Source: Mesorhizobium mediterraneum
Lineage (GTDB): Bacteria > Pseudomonadota > Alphaproteobacteria > Rhizobiales > Rhizobiaceae
Length of the DNA: 64,000 nucleotides
Direction: 5' to 3'
NCBI RefSeq assembly: GCF_002284565.1
Contig: NZ_NPKI01000015.1
Location: 835,490-899,489 of the forward strand
Shown in pieces: positions 16,657-25,274 of this stretch. Numbering within the stretch: the first letter of the stretch is position 1; every line of letters begins with the position of its first letter. The translations under genes were made by a program, and so were the position numbers. The notes under the pieces are model-generated. The model did not search any database and was not told the DNA's origin. It was given only the letters and a program-made list of their open reading frames with translations.

Positions 16657-17534
16657 GCCCGGACCAGCAAATTTGCAAAACGGGCAGCGGCGGCAAGTCC
16701 GCCAAACGGCCATACCGGCGGGATTGTCCTTACGTTGCCGGCTTTGACGCAGGGAAGATTCGCCCAGAGGCTGCTTTGGTCGATCCTGATCTTCACATGC
16801 GGCGGGATCGGATCGAGGGAAATCACGCGAGCCTCGCCGATCGCAACCAGCTCTTCGATGCCCAGCATGGAAAACCCCCAACCATCGGTCGGCGCCGTCC
16901 AGGCATTGGTGAGGCTCAGCCTGTCGAGCACGTCCTGGAACAGACCGCCCTTGCCGTAAACACGGACGTGGCGGTCGTCGAACATGCTGACCACAGCGAG
17001 CGGCTGCTTTGCCCGTCCTGCCAATTGTGCCCTGATCTGGGCGATTGCCGCCGCCGTCTCCTGGATAAGCCGCTGCGCCTCAGCCTCGCGGCCGAGCTGC
17101 GAGCCAAGCTTCAGCGTTTCAATTTCGGCCTGGCGATAAGGCGCTTCGGCACCGTCGTAGAAGGGCACGGTGTGCACTGGCGCGATCCGCTTGAACGGAG
17201 CTTCGTCGAGCCCGAAGCCATAGGCGCCGGTGATCAGGTCGGGCTTGAGTTCCAGGAGCAGCTCGAGATTGGGCTCGCCGCGCGAGCCGAGATCGATGCA
17301 GCCGGCGGGAAGAGCCGGACCCACGACCCAGTCGCGGTAACCCTTGACGTCGGCGACCGCGACTGGCCCGATGCCGAGCGAGATGACCATCTCGGCCGAG
17401 GTCCATTCGAGGCAGGCGATCCGCGGCGGCGGTGCCGCACGCGCCAGATCGCCGCGCAGACCGAGGCTCGTCGCGGCCAGGCCGGCAAGGCATCGGCGCC
17501 GCGTCAGGGGTGCCAATTGGGTCCGGGCCTGCAC
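16653..17534 (-). CDS. Iron-siderophore periplasmic binding protein, FhuD-like
   Basis: A 293-residue protein with a twin-arginine signal, TRRRCLAGLAATSLGL, then a class III binding fold. Recognisable blocks are IACLEWTSAEMVISLGIGPVAV near the mature start, LELLLELKPDLITG, and LSLTNAWTAPTDGWGFSMLGIEEL. It resembles FhuD and related hydroxamate-siderophore binding proteins. It lies between the TonB receptor gene (7 bases upstream) and the double permease (overlapping stop/start), forming one minus-strand operon. Expression should be iron-controlled from the operators at 19.8 kb. Confidence 0.9.
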   Translation of the reverse strand: MQARTQLAPLTRRRCLAGLAATSLGLRGDLARAAPPPRIACLEWTSAEMVISLGIGPVAVADVKGYRDWVVGPALPAGCIDLGSRGEPNLELLLELKPDLITGAYGFGLDEAPFKRIAPVHTVPFYDGAEAPYRQAEIETLKLGSQLGREAEAQRLIQETAAAIAQIRAQLAGRAKQPLAVVSMFDDRHVRVYGKGGLFQDVLDRLSLTNAWTAPTDGWGFSMLGIEELVAIGEARVISLDPIPPHVKIRIDQSSLWANLPCVKAGNVRTIPPVWPFGGLAAAARFANLLVRA

Positions 17535-17541
17535 GCGAGGG

Positions 17542-19740
17542 TCACCATGTGTACTTCACCGAGCCCTTGATCCGGCGCCCCTCGCCATAAAAGCAGCCGA
17601 AGCTTTCTGCGAAGCAGGAGGCGACATAGCGCTTGTCGAACAGATTGCTGACATTGAGGTTCAGCTCGGCGCTCTGCCATTTGTAGTGGAGCGCGGCATC
17701 GACGAGCGTGACGGCCGGCACCTTGAACGTATTGGCGTCGTCGCCGTAGGTCGAGCCGACATAGCGGATGCCGGCGCCGAGCCCGAGGCCCTCCAGCCTG
17801 CCGCTGCCGACAGTGTAGTTCGCCCACAGCGAGGCCGCGTGTGTCGGCACGCCGAAAGGCGTGTTGCCCTGGTTGCTCGTTCCATCCCCGTTGATGCTGG
17901 TCGGACTGGTGATCTCGGTGTCGAGATAGGTGTAGGCCGCCCTGAGGTCGAAGCCGGAATCAAGGCTCGCAACGCCTTCCAGCTCGATGCCGCGCGAGCG
18001 GATCTCGCCGGTCTGGAAGATGTCGTCGGGTCGGCCAACGCCGTCATAGCGCACGACATTCTGCCGGGTCAGGTCGAAGGCCGAAACGGTGACGAAGGAG
18101 TTCCAGCCGACCGGCTGATATTTCAGGCCGATTTCGTACTGCTTGCCGGTTTCGGGGACGAGGGGATTGCCGTTGCTGTCGGGGCCGGACACCGGCTGGA
18201 ACGATTCGGAATAGCTGACATAAGGGGCAAGGCCGTTGTCGGCGAGATAAAGCAGGCCGGCGCGGCTGGTGAAGGCGTTGTCCTTCTGGCGGGGATCGAA
18301 AGCGCCGGCCAGATTGTCGTAGACTTTCGAGTCCGCCCAGTCCTGGCGTCCGCCGAGCGTCAGCCGCCAGTTGCCCAGTTTGATCTGGTCCTGCGCATAG
18401 AGGCCGACCTGCGATTGAGTCGTGTCGGTGTCTGTATAGGGCGTCATTTCGCCGACCGGGTAGCCATAGACCGGGTCGAAAATATTGAAATCGTCGCCGA
18501 TCATATCGTTGCTGGAGGCATCGTCGCGATAGGTGTAGCGCTTGTAGTCGAGGCCAATGAGCAGCGTGTGGGCGAGCGGCCCGGTATCGAAATCGGCTTG
18601 CGCTTGGTTGTCGATGGTCACGCCGCTGAGCCTGGTGCCGCCGGCATCGGCATAGCGGGAATAGTCGCCCTCATCATTCAGAAGCCCGCCTCCGAAGACG
18701 CCTTCCTCATAGTGCTTCAGATAAACATAGCGGGCATGCTGGCGAACCTGCCATGTCTCGTTGAAGCGGTGATCGAACTCGTAACCGATCGACGCCTGGT
18801 CATTGTTGTAGGTGTCGAAGTCCGGTTCGCCGACGAACATGCTGTTCGGCAGATATTTCCCGTCCTTACCCGGCCTGATCGTGCCGTATGCCGGTAGGTA
18901 CTGCATCGCCCAGCCGGAGCGATCGCGCTGATAATTAGCGAGTATCGTCAGGCTGGTATCGGCATCCGGCTGCCAGGTCAGCGCCGGGGCGATGAAGATG
19001 CGGTCGTCCTTGACGAAATCTGTCTGGGTGTCGCCCATATGGGCGGCGCCGGTGAGGCGGAACAGCAGCGACTTGTCGGCGTTGACTGCGCCGCTGAAAT
19101 CGAACTTTCCTTCATAGCGGTTGAAGCTCCCGGCGCCGAGCTCGACCTCGCGGAGGTTCTCCTCGGTCGGGCGTTTGCTGACGTAATTGATGATGCCGCC
19201 AGGACTTGCCTGGCCGTAAAGAACCGACGCCGGCCCGCGCAGGATTTCGTAGCGTTCGGCGCCGTAGGAATCGAGCGCGGTGAACAGCGTGAAATTGCTT
19301 TCTTTGAGCTGCAGCCCGTCCTTGTAGAAGACGCCGCTGGAGTTCGAAATGCCGCGCATCTGCAAGCCGTGGCCACGATTGTCGGTGCCGTAGAGATTGC
19401 CGCTGGCGCCTGGAGTATAACGCAGCGCGCTGTTCAGGCTGTCCACCGCCTGCGCTTCCATCTGGTCTCTGGTGACGACCGATATCGACTGCGGCGTCTC
19501 GATCAGCGGGGTGTCGGTCTTGGTGGCGGTGGAGCCCTGGGTGGCGACATAGCCGTCGACCGTTCCAAAGGCGCTTTCGACGCGTTCCTGGACATTGATC
19601 GGGTCGAGAGTGGTGGTCGCCTCCTGCGCGACGGCATGGCCGCCGCCAAGCAGCACAGGCAGCGACATCGCCGCGATCAGCAGGTTTCGGCGCGCAGGCA
19701 TTTCATACCGGATTCTTCCGCGACCAGAACCACTCACCAT
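17542..19740 (-). CDS. TonB-dependent siderophore receptor
   Basis: A 732-residue outer-membrane receptor of the ferric-siderophore class. A hydrophobic signal (NLLIAAMSLPVLLGG) ends at AVAQ. A plausible TonB box, TLDPINVQ, follows. The plug domain has ETPQSISVVTRDQM and LRGPASVLYGQASPGGIINYV, typical of FhuA/FpvA-type receptors. The barrel ends in NLFDKRYVASC and a terminal Trp (KYTW). It imports ferric siderophore using the TonB-ExbB-ExbD system encoded divergently. The ATG at 19740 has AGGG nine bases upstream; an internal ATG 13 codons later gives a more usual signal peptide and may be the real start. Transcription starts near two iron-responsive operators. Confidence 0.93.
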   Translation of the reverse strand: MVSGSGRGRIRYEMPARRNLLIAAMSLPVLLGGGHAVAQEATTTLDPINVQERVESAFGTVDGYVATQGSTATKTDTPLIETPQSISVVTRDQMEAQAVDSLNSALRYTPGASGNLYGTDNRGHGLQMRGISNSSGVFYKDGLQLKESNFTLFTALDSYGAERYEILRGPASVLYGQASPGGIINYVSKRPTEENLREVELGAGSFNRYEGKFDFSGAVNADKSLLFRLTGAAHMGDTQTDFVKDDRIFIAPALTWQPDADTSLTILANYQRDRSGWAMQYLPAYGTIRPGKDGKYLPNSMFVGEPDFDTYNNDQASIGYEFDHRFNETWQVRQHARYVYLKHYEEGVFGGGLLNDEGDYSRYADAGGTRLSGVTIDNQAQADFDTGPLAHTLLIGLDYKRYTYRDDASSNDMIGDDFNIFDPVYGYPVGEMTPYTDTDTTQSQVGLYAQDQIKLGNWRLTLGGRQDWADSKVYDNLAGAFDPRQKDNAFTSRAGLLYLADNGLAPYVSYSESFQPVSGPDSNGNPLVPETGKQYEIGLKYQPVGWNSFVTVSAFDLTRQNVVRYDGVGRPDDIFQTGEIRSRGIELEGVASLDSGFDLRAAYTYLDTEITSPTSINGDGTSNQGNTPFGVPTHAASLWANYTVGSGRLEGLGLGAGIRYVGSTYGDDANTFKVPAVTLVDAALHYKWQSAELNLNVSNLFDKRYVASCFAESFGCFYGEGRRIKGSVKYTW

Positions 19741-19795
19741 CTCGGCCAGCCCTACTTTTTCGAATTTCGACGCAGATCCGGCGCGTCACGACATT

Positions 19796-19840
19796 TTGTT
19801 GACTCAAAAAGTCATCTTCATTGTTGACTAGTAAAGTCAT
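19796..19840. promoter_or_regulatory. Tandem iron-responsive operators (RirA-type IRO)
   Basis: Two 20-base direct repeats begin at 19796 and 19821, 25 bases apart. Each contains TGA-N9-TCA (19800-19814 and 19825-19839), and each is itself an inverted repeat, GACT-N5-AGTC. TGA-N9-TCA is the published core of the rhizobial iron-responsive operator recognised by RirA. They sit between the receptor gene (minus) and the ATPase gene (plus), so both transcription units could be controlled. Confidence 0.75.
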
Positions 19841-19932
19841 GTTTCATAGTCAACCGGGCATCGGCGCCGAAAACCGGATTGCCGAAACCGATTTCGGAAA
19901 TGCGCGCGCGAAGCCGAAGAGAGGCCAACACC

Positions 19933-20724
19933 GTGGCTGGAACACATGCCCAGACTGCCTTCCATGTCGATGCGGTGCGCTTTGCTGTCGGCGAGCGGAC
20001 GCTGCTCGGTCCTGTCACACTCGAGCTGCAACGCTCGCGCGTCTATGGGCTGATCGGGCACAACGGCTCGGGCAAGTCGACGCTGATCAAGCTCTTGGCG
20101 CGCCAGCAGCCGGCAAGCTCGGGCGGCATCACCTTCGCGCAGCGGCCGCTGGTGCAGTGGGGCGCGCGCGAGCTCGCCCGCGCGCTCGCCTATCTGCCGC
20201 AGACGACGCCGGCGGCGACCGGTCTCACCGTGCGCGAATTGGCGACGCTCGGGCGCTATCCCTGGCATGGCGCGCTCGGCCGCTTCGGGCATGAGGACAG
20301 GCGCCATGTCGACGAGGCGCTTGTCCTGACCGACATGGCTGACTTCACCGACCGGCTGGTGGACGAATTGTCCGGCGGCGAGCGCCAGCGCGCATGGCTG
20401 GCCATGCTGGTGGCGCAAAATGCCGGCGTCATGCTGCTCGACGAGCCGATCTCGGCGCTCGACATCGCCCATCAGGTCGAGGTGCTGGGGCTGGTCAGGG
20501 CTCTTAGCCGCAAACGCGATCTGTGCGTCGTCGTGGTGCTGCACGATCCCAATATGGCGGCGCGCTACTGCGACGAACTGATCGCGCTGAAGGATGGCAG
20601 GCTGCTGACGCGCGGCACGCCGGACCAGATCATGCAGGGCGACGTGCTCAAAGGAATTTTCGGTGTCGAAATGGGTGTGTTCGCGCACCCCGTCACCGGC
20701 CAGCCCATCGGCTATGTGCAATGA
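19933..20724 (+). CDS. Siderophore ABC transporter ATPase, FhuC-like
   Basis: A 263-residue ATPase of the FecE/FhuC group. Walker A is GHNGSGKST (G42-T50), the signature [10 protein letters not shown], Walker [13 protein letters not shown], and the switch His lies in [14 protein letters not shown]. The tail [14 protein letters not shown] is usual for this group. It should power the FhuB-like permease encoded divergently. The start chosen is a GTG with GAGAGG eight bases upstream; the same frame extends 18 codons further to a TTG with poorer support. It is followed within 13 bases by exbB, so the plus-strand operon is ATPase-exbB-exbD-tonB. Confidence 0.9.
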   Translation: MAGTHAQTAFHVDAVRFAVGERTLLGPVTLELQRSRVYGLIGHNGSGKSTLIKLLARQQPASSGGITFAQRPLVQWGARELARALAYLPQTTPAATGLTVRELATLGRYPWHGALGRFGHEDRRHVDEALVLTDMADFTDRLVDELSGGERQRAWLAMLVAQNAGVMLLDEPISALDIAHQVEVLGLVRALSRKRDLCVVVVLHDPNMAARYCDELIALKDGRLLTRGTPDQIMQGDVLKGIFGVEMGVFAHPVTGQPIGYVQ

Positions 20725-20737
20725 GGCCACTGTGAGA

Positions 20738-21715
20738 ATGAGGAAGAAGCCCTTGTCCAGACATGGTTTGTTCGCCGCGTTGGTCGCATCCGTCATCCTG
20801 TCGGCCGGCGGCACTGCCGCCCAGGAGCAACCGGGCACGGCCGCCCAGGAGCAACCGGGCGCGGCTCCGGCGATCGAGGCGCCCGCTCCCGCGCCGCCGG
20901 CGGAGGCCGCGCCAAACGCCGTCGTGCCGCAGGTGACGCAGCCCGGCGTGACCACGCCCACCCAGACCACACCCATCGAGACTGGTCCTTCGGCGGCGAC
21001 GTCCCTGACCCTGCCGCATGATCTGTCGCCATGGGGCATGTTCATGGCAGCCGACATCGTCGTGAAAGCGGTGATGATCGGGCTGGCATTCGCGTCCTTC
21101 GTCACCTGGACGATATGGCTGGCCAAGTCGCTGGAGATCCTTGGCGGCAAGCTGCGCGCACGCCGCGCGGCACAAGCCATCGGCAATGCCGCCACGCTGA
21201 ACCAGGCCGGGCGCGCGCTTGGCCACAATGGTGGTCCTGGCGCCCTGCTGGTGCGGGCGGCGGAGGAAGAGGCAGCGCTTTCGGCCGGCTCGCTCGACCA
21301 TGTGTCCGGCGACGGGCTGAAGGAACGGGTCACCTCGCGACTGTCGCGCATCGAGGCGGCGGCGGCGCGGCGCATGTCGCGCGGCACCGGCGTGCTGGCG
21401 ACGATCGGCTCGACCGCGCCGTTTGTCGGCCTTTTCGGCACCGTCTGGGGCATCATGAACGCCTTCATCGGCATCTCGCAGGCGCAGACCACCAATCTCG
21501 CGGTCGTTGCCCCGGGCATTGCAGAGGCCTTGCTGGCCACCGCGATGGGCCTTGTCGCGGCGATCCCGGCGGTGGTCATCTACAACGTCTTTGCGCGATC
21601 GATAGCCGGCTACAGGCAGATCCTTGCCGATGCGTCGGCGGGGGTCGAACGGCTGGTCAGCCGGGATCTCGATTTCCGCACGGTCGCGCCGGCAAAGTCG
21701 ATGGCCGCGGAATGA
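20738..21715 (+). CDS. exbB: Biopolymer transport protein ExbB
   Basis: A 325-residue ExbB with the long N-terminal extension common in alphaproteobacteria. A signal-like helix (residues 10-27) is followed by a Pro/Ala/Thr-rich stretch containing a tandem [16 protein letters not shown] duplication. Then come three membrane helices of the MotA/TolQ/ExbB family. The core motif [20 protein letters not shown] near residue 225 and the block [17 protein letters not shown] are diagnostic. It couples the proton gradient to TonB for the siderophore receptor. The ATG follows a GAGG at usual distance; an open extension reaches into fhuC. Confidence 0.92.
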   Translation: MRKKPLSRHGLFAALVASVILSAGGTAAQEQPGTAAQEQPGAAPAIEAPAPAPPAEAAPNAVVPQVTQPGVTTPTQTTPIETGPSAATSLTLPHDLSPWGMFMAADIVVKAVMIGLAFASFVTWTIWLAKSLEILGGKLRARRAAQAIGNAATLNQAGRALGHNGGPGALLVRAAEEEAALSAGSLDHVSGDGLKERVTSRLSRIEAAAARRMSRGTGVLATIGSTAPFVGLFGTVWGIMNAFIGISQAQTTNLAVVAPGIAEALLATAMGLVAAIPAVVIYNVFARSIAGYRQILADASAGVERLVSRDLDFRTVAPAKSMAAE

Positions 21716-21730
21716 ACACGGAGCGACGCC

Positions 21731-22189
21731 ATGGCGGCTAGAATTCGAGAGAACATCGACGGCGATCTCGAGGAAAACCACGAGATCAACGTCACGCCGT
21801 TCATCGACGTGATCCTGGTCCTGCTGATCATCTTCATGGTCGCGGCACCGCTGGCGACGGTGGACGTCAATGTCGACCTGCCCGGCTCGACCGCGACGCC
21901 GGCTCCCCGGCCGGAGACGCCGCTGTTCCTGACGCTAAAAGATGATCTCAGCCTGGCAATCGGCAACGATACCGTGCCGCGCGAAACTTTCGCCGCCACG
22001 CTCGTCGGCAGGACAAAAGGCGACAGGCAGACGCGCATCTTCCTGCGTGCCGACAAGGCGGTCGGCTATGGCGATCTGATGGAGGTGATGAACCTTTTGC
22101 GCGGCGCCGGCTATCTGAAGATCGCGCTGGTCGGCCTCGAGACGCTGCCCGGCGATGCCGCGGCGCCGCAAGACGGAACGGGCCAATAA
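21731..22189 (+). CDS. exbD: Biopolymer transport protein ExbD
   Basis: A 152-residue protein with the ExbD/TolR layout: a short cytoplasmic head, one membrane helix and a periplasmic domain. The head-helix junction reads INVTPFIDVILVLLIIFMVAAPL; the single Asp in the helix (IDVIL) is the residue thought to carry protons. The periplasmic part has IFLRADKAVGYGDLMEVMNLL, the usual TolR-like fold. It lies 15 bases after exbB and its stop overlaps the tonB start. Confidence 0.93.
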   Translation: MAARIRENIDGDLEENHEINVTPFIDVILVLLIIFMVAAPLATVDVNVDLPGSTATPAPRPETPLFLTLKDDLSLAIGNDTVPRETFAATLVGRTKGDRQTRIFLRADKAVGYGDLMEVMNLLRGAGYLKIALVGLETLPGDAAAPQDGTGQ

Positions 22190-23163
22190 TGTCGCCGGCG
22201 GCCGCCCTGCCTATGGCCGATCAGCGCCGCTTCGGCATGCGTGAGATGGCATGGTGGGCGGGCGCGGCTGCGCTGGTTCTGGTGGCGCATGCCGCTATCG
22301 GCTATGCGATGCAGGGCTGGCGGCCGGCCGCGCCCGATGGCGGGCCGCCGCAGGCGCAGCTGATCGAATTGTCGCCGATGGCGTTCACGCCGGCCATGCC
22401 GGCCCCGATACCGGACGAGGTGACGCCCGATCAGCCGGATCCGGCCGAGGAGCCCGAGATAGCCGAAACGGAGCCTCCGCCCGAACCGCCCGTCGAGCAG
22501 GCAGAGCCGGTCGTCGAGCCGTCGGAAACCGCTCCGGCCGATGCAATCGAGCCCACCCCGCCGACCGTGGCGGAACGGGTCGACCAGCCGCCGCTCGAGG
22601 AGGTCGTGCCTGATATTGCCGAGGCCGTCACGCCGGACGTGGTCATTCCGCTGCCTCAGCCGAAACCGGTCGACAAACCCGTCGAGGCCAAGCCAAAGAA
22701 GCAGGCGAAGGTGAAGGAGCCGGCTGAGGTCAAGGCGAAGAAACCAGTCAAAGAGGCCAGACAGCGCCCGAAAAAGGAGAAAGCCGCACCGCCCCGGACA
22801 ACGGCCAGTGTCGCTGCGAAGCCCGCAACCAGGGCGGCCGCACCGAAATCGGCCAAAGCGGCGGCCTCGAGACGCGGCGACTCATCCAAGTGGGACTCGC
22901 GCCTGGGTGCATGGATCAGGCGGCACACGGATTATCCGAGGGCGGCGAAAGCCCGGCGCGCGGAGGGTAGTCCGCAAGTCACCTTTACGGTCGACGGATC
23001 CGGCCGAGTCCTATCCGCCCGGCTGGCTCGTTCCTCCGGCGATGCCGACCTCGATCGTGCGGCGCTCAGCGCGCTGCAAGGTGCCAAAGTGCCGACGCCG
23101 CCGCCAGAACTCGGCTCGCGGATAAGTCGCACGGCGCCCTTCGTGTTCAACCTGCGCAACTAG
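22189..23163 (+). CDS. tonB: Energy transducer TonB
   Basis: A 324-residue TonB. One N-terminal helix (about residues 20-42) is followed by a long Pro/Glu-rich and then Pro/Lys-rich rigid spacer (about residues 55-220, with EPPPEPP and repeated KPKK-type segments). The C-terminal TonB domain contains YPRAAKARRAEGSPQVTF, VLSARLARSSGDADLD and ALSALQGAKVPTPP. It spans the periplasm to open the siderophore receptor. Its ATG overlaps the exbD stop (TAATG), indicating translational coupling. An intrinsic terminator follows. Confidence 0.93.
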   Translation: MSPAAALPMADQRRFGMREMAWWAGAAALVLVAHAAIGYAMQGWRPAAPDGGPPQAQLIELSPMAFTPAMPAPIPDEVTPDQPDPAEEPEIAETEPPPEPPVEQAEPVVEPSETAPADAIEPTPPTVAERVDQPPLEEVVPDIAEAVTPDVVIPLPQPKPVDKPVEAKPKKQAKVKEPAEVKAKKPVKEARQRPKKEKAAPPRTTASVAAKPATRAAAPKSAKAAASRRGDSSKWDSRLGAWIRRHTDYPRAAKARRAEGSPQVTFTVDGSGRVLSARLARSSGDADLDRAALSALQGAKVPTPPPELGSRISRTAPFVFNLRN

Positions 23164-23200
23164 GCAGCACGACCGAGGACCGGTTCTTCCGGATCCAGGT

Positions 23201-23246
23201 CGTCTTTGCCGGATGCGGACCATTGCAGTCCGCAAAGACGATTTTT
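23201..23246 (+). terminator. Intrinsic terminator of the siderophore/tonB operon
   Basis: A stem-loop with inner stem TGCGGAC-CATTGCA-GTCCGCA (23214-23234) and outer stem CGTCTT/AAGACG (23201-23206 with 23235-23240), one side bulged, followed by ATTTTT. It lies 37 bases after the tonB stop and before the arsenic operon. Confidence 0.75.
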
Positions 23247-23271
23247 GACTATCAATCGTCATCTCACTGTC

Positions 23272-23286
23272 ATATGCCGGCCATAT
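23272..23286. promoter_or_regulatory. Palindrome upstream of the first arsR
   Basis: ATATG-CCGGC-CATAT, a perfect 5-bp inverted repeat, lies 29 bases before the ATG of the first arsR gene. It is a reasonable ArsR operator candidate by position only. Confidence 0.35.
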
Positions 23287-23314
23287 ACATCCATAATTCC
23301 GGATTCTAGGATAC

Positions 23315-23647
23315 ATGGACAAGAACACCGCTCTTCTCGCATTGGCAGCGCTTGGCCAGGACACCAGGCTCGAAGTGTTTCGCCTGCTGGTCCGGGCGGG
23401 CGCAGATGGTGTTCCCGCTGGCGAGATCGCCTCGCGCCTCGGTACGGTGCAAAACACAATGTCGGCGCATCTGAAGGTTCTCGACCATGCCGGCCTCGTG
23501 CGCGCAGAGCGCGACGGCCGGACAATCCGCTACGTCGCCGACATGACCGGCTTTCGCGATCTGCTTGCCTATCTCATGGAGGATTGCTGCAACGGTGCGC
23601 CGGAGCTCTGCCAGCCGGTCATCCAGGCGGTGACCTGCAACTGTTAG
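23315..23647 (+). CDS. arsR: ArsR-family arsenic-responsive repressor
   Basis: A 110-residue winged-helix regulator. The recognition region reads ASRLGTVQNTMSAHLKVLDHAGLV (residues 39-62), typical of ArsR/SmtB. The C-terminus has a Cys pair and a third Cys seven residues after the first (CCNGAPELC), the As(III) site layout described for the Acidithiobacillus-type ArsR, followed by CNC at the end. Without As(III) it should repress the operon that it begins (arsC, aqpS, arsC, arsH). The gap to the next gene is nine bases. Confidence 0.92.
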   Translation: MDKNTALLALAALGQDTRLEVFRLLVRAGADGVPAGEIASRLGTVQNTMSAHLKVLDHAGLVRAERDGRTIRYVADMTGFRDLLAYLMEDCCNGAPELCQPVIQAVTCNC

Positions 23648-23656
23648 AAGGACGCC

Positions 23657-24163
23657 ATGAGTGAGCCATACAACGTTCTTTTCCTGTGCACCGGCAATTC
23701 GGCAAGGTCGATCCTCGCCGAGGCGATTCTGAACCGTGTCGGCGCCGGCAAGTTCAGGGCCTATTCGGCCGGATCGCGCCCGAAGGGAGAGGTCCATCCC
23801 TACGCGCTCCAGCTTTTGAAAACCCTCAACCACGACACGTCCTTCGCCCGTTCGAAAGACTGGCAGGAATTCGCAGCTCCCGGTGCGCCCGAGATGAATT
23901 TCGTTTTCACCGTCTGCGACAACGCGGCCAATGAATCGTGCCCGGTCTGGCCGGGGCAGCCGATGACGGCGCATTGGGGCGTGCCCGACCCGGCCGCCGT
24001 GGACGGCACGGACGCCGAAAAGCACCTGGCCTTTGCCGAAGCCTACCGCATGCTCAACAATCGGATCTCGATCTTTGTCAGCCTGCCGATGAACACGATC
24101 GACAAGCTCGCCCTGCAGAAACGGCTGGATGAAATTGGCCGCGATCTGCCGAAAGTGGGCTAA
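23657..24163 (+). CDS. arsC: Arsenate reductase, thioredoxin/low-molecular-weight-phosphatase type
   Basis: A 168-residue protein with the LMW protein tyrosine phosphatase P-loop CTGNSARS (C11-S18). Two further Cys lie in VCDNAANESCPVWPG, at the positions used for the disulfide cascade of thioredoxin-coupled arsenate reductases. It should reduce arsenate to arsenite in the cytoplasm. The block WGVPDPAAVDGTD carries the general-acid Asp region. It is immediately followed by aqpS (two bases). A second arsC of unrelated fold lies two genes downstream, so this operon has both enzyme classes. Confidence 0.88.
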   Translation: MSEPYNVLFLCTGNSARSILAEAILNRVGAGKFRAYSAGSRPKGEVHPYALQLLKTLNHDTSFARSKDWQEFAAPGAPEMNFVFTVCDNAANESCPVWPGQPMTAHWGVPDPAAVDGTDAEKHLAFAEAYRMLNNRISIFVSLPMNTIDKLALQKRLDEIGRDLPKVG

Positions 24164-24165
24164 CC

Positions 24166-24855
24166 ATGGCGGCTGACCTGCCCCGTCGCATTGTCGCGGA
24201 AGCGCTCGGCACGGCAATGCTAGTCGCGACGGTCGTCGGGTCCGGCATCATGGCCGACAGGCTGACGGATGATGCGGGTCTTGCCTTGCTCGGCAATACC
24301 TTGCCGACCGGAGCGATCCTGGTGGTGCTGATCACCATACTCGGACCGATTTCCGGGGCGCATTTCAATCCGGCAGTGACGCTGGTTTTTGCGCTGAGGC
24401 GCGAAATCGACGCGACCACGGCTTTGGCCTATATCGTGGCCCAGATTGTCGGCGGCGTCGCTGGAACGTTGCTGGCGCACGCCATGTTCGAACTGCCGAT
24501 TTTTCAGATCTCCCAAACCGTGCGGACCGGAAACGGACAATGGATTGCCGAATTGGTGGCCGCCTTTGGTCTGGTCTTCACCATTCTTGCGGGCCTTCGC
24601 TTCCGTTCGGAGTCCATCCCTTGGCTCGTCGGGCTCTACATCACCGCGGCCTATTGGTTCACGGCTTCGACGTCGTTTGCCAATCCAGCGGTCGCCATTG
24701 CGCGGGCGGTTTCCAACACATTCGCGGGCATCCGGCCGATGGATTTGCCGGCGTTTATCGTCGCCGAACTTCTGGGCGCGCTGCTTGCCATGGCCTTGGC
24801 AGGATGGCTGCTCACCGAGCCTAAACCAATCAGACAGATGAGAGCCGCGAAATGA
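24166..24855 (+). CDS. aqpS: Aquaglyceroporin AqpS, arsenite channel
   Basis: A 229-residue MIP-family channel with six hydrophobic helices and both half-helix motifs: NPAV in GAHFNPAVTL (about residue 67) and NPAV in FANPAVAIARAVSNTFAGI (about residue 175). In Sinorhizobium meliloti the aqpS gene replaces the usual ArsB/Acr3 pump in the ars operon and lets arsenite flow out down its gradient. The order seen here, aqpS-arsC-arsH, is the same. The stop overlaps the next ATG by four bases. Confidence 0.9.
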   Translation: MAADLPRRIVAEALGTAMLVATVVGSGIMADRLTDDAGLALLGNTLPTGAILVVLITILGPISGAHFNPAVTLVFALRREIDATTALAYIVAQIVGGVAGTLLAHAMFELPIFQISQTVRTGNGQWIAELVAAFGLVFTILAGLRFRSESIPWLVGLYITAAYWFTASTSFANPAVAIARAVSNTFAGIRPMDLPAFIVAELLGALLAMALAGWLLTEPKPIRQMRAAK

Positions 24856-25274
24856 CTATCACCATCTATCACAACCCCGACTGCGGCACCTCGCGCAACA
24901 CGCTCGCCATCATCAGGCAGTCGGGTGAAGAGCCTGAGGTGATCGAGTATCTGAAGAACCCGCCGTCGCGCGAACGGCTGGTCGAGCTGATCGCGGCGAT
25001 GGGGATGACGCCGCGCGAATTGCTGCGCGAGAAGGGCACGCCGTACGCCGAGCTCAATCTCGGCGATCCCAAATGGACCGACGACGAGATCGTCGATTTC
25101 ATGCTGAAGCATCCGATCCTGATCAACCGGCCGATTGTCGTCACGCCGCTCGGCACCATGCTCGCACGGCCGTCCGAAGCGGTTCTCGACATCCTGCCCA
25201 ACCCGGATATCGGGCCGTTCACCAAGGAAGACGGCGAAGTCGTCATCGACGAGCAGGGCAAGCGCGTTGCCTGA
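24852..25274 (+). CDS. arsC: Arsenate reductase, glutaredoxin type
   Basis: A 140-residue ArsC of the Spx/ArsC family. The catalytic Cys lies in [11 protein letters not shown] (C12), and the downstream arginines that stabilise the thiolate-arsenate adduct lie in the usual RPIVVTPLG region (NRPIVV near residue 95). It should use glutathione and glutaredoxin to reduce arsenate. It overlaps aqpS at the start and arsH at the end, so the three are translationally coupled. Confidence 0.92.
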   Translation: MTITIYHNPDCGTSRNTLAIIRQSGEEPEVIEYLKNPPSRERLVELIAAMGMTPRELLREKGTPYAELNLGDPKWTDDEIVDFMLKHPILINRPIVVTPLGTMLARPSEAVLDILPNPDIGPFTKEDGEVVIDEQGKRVA

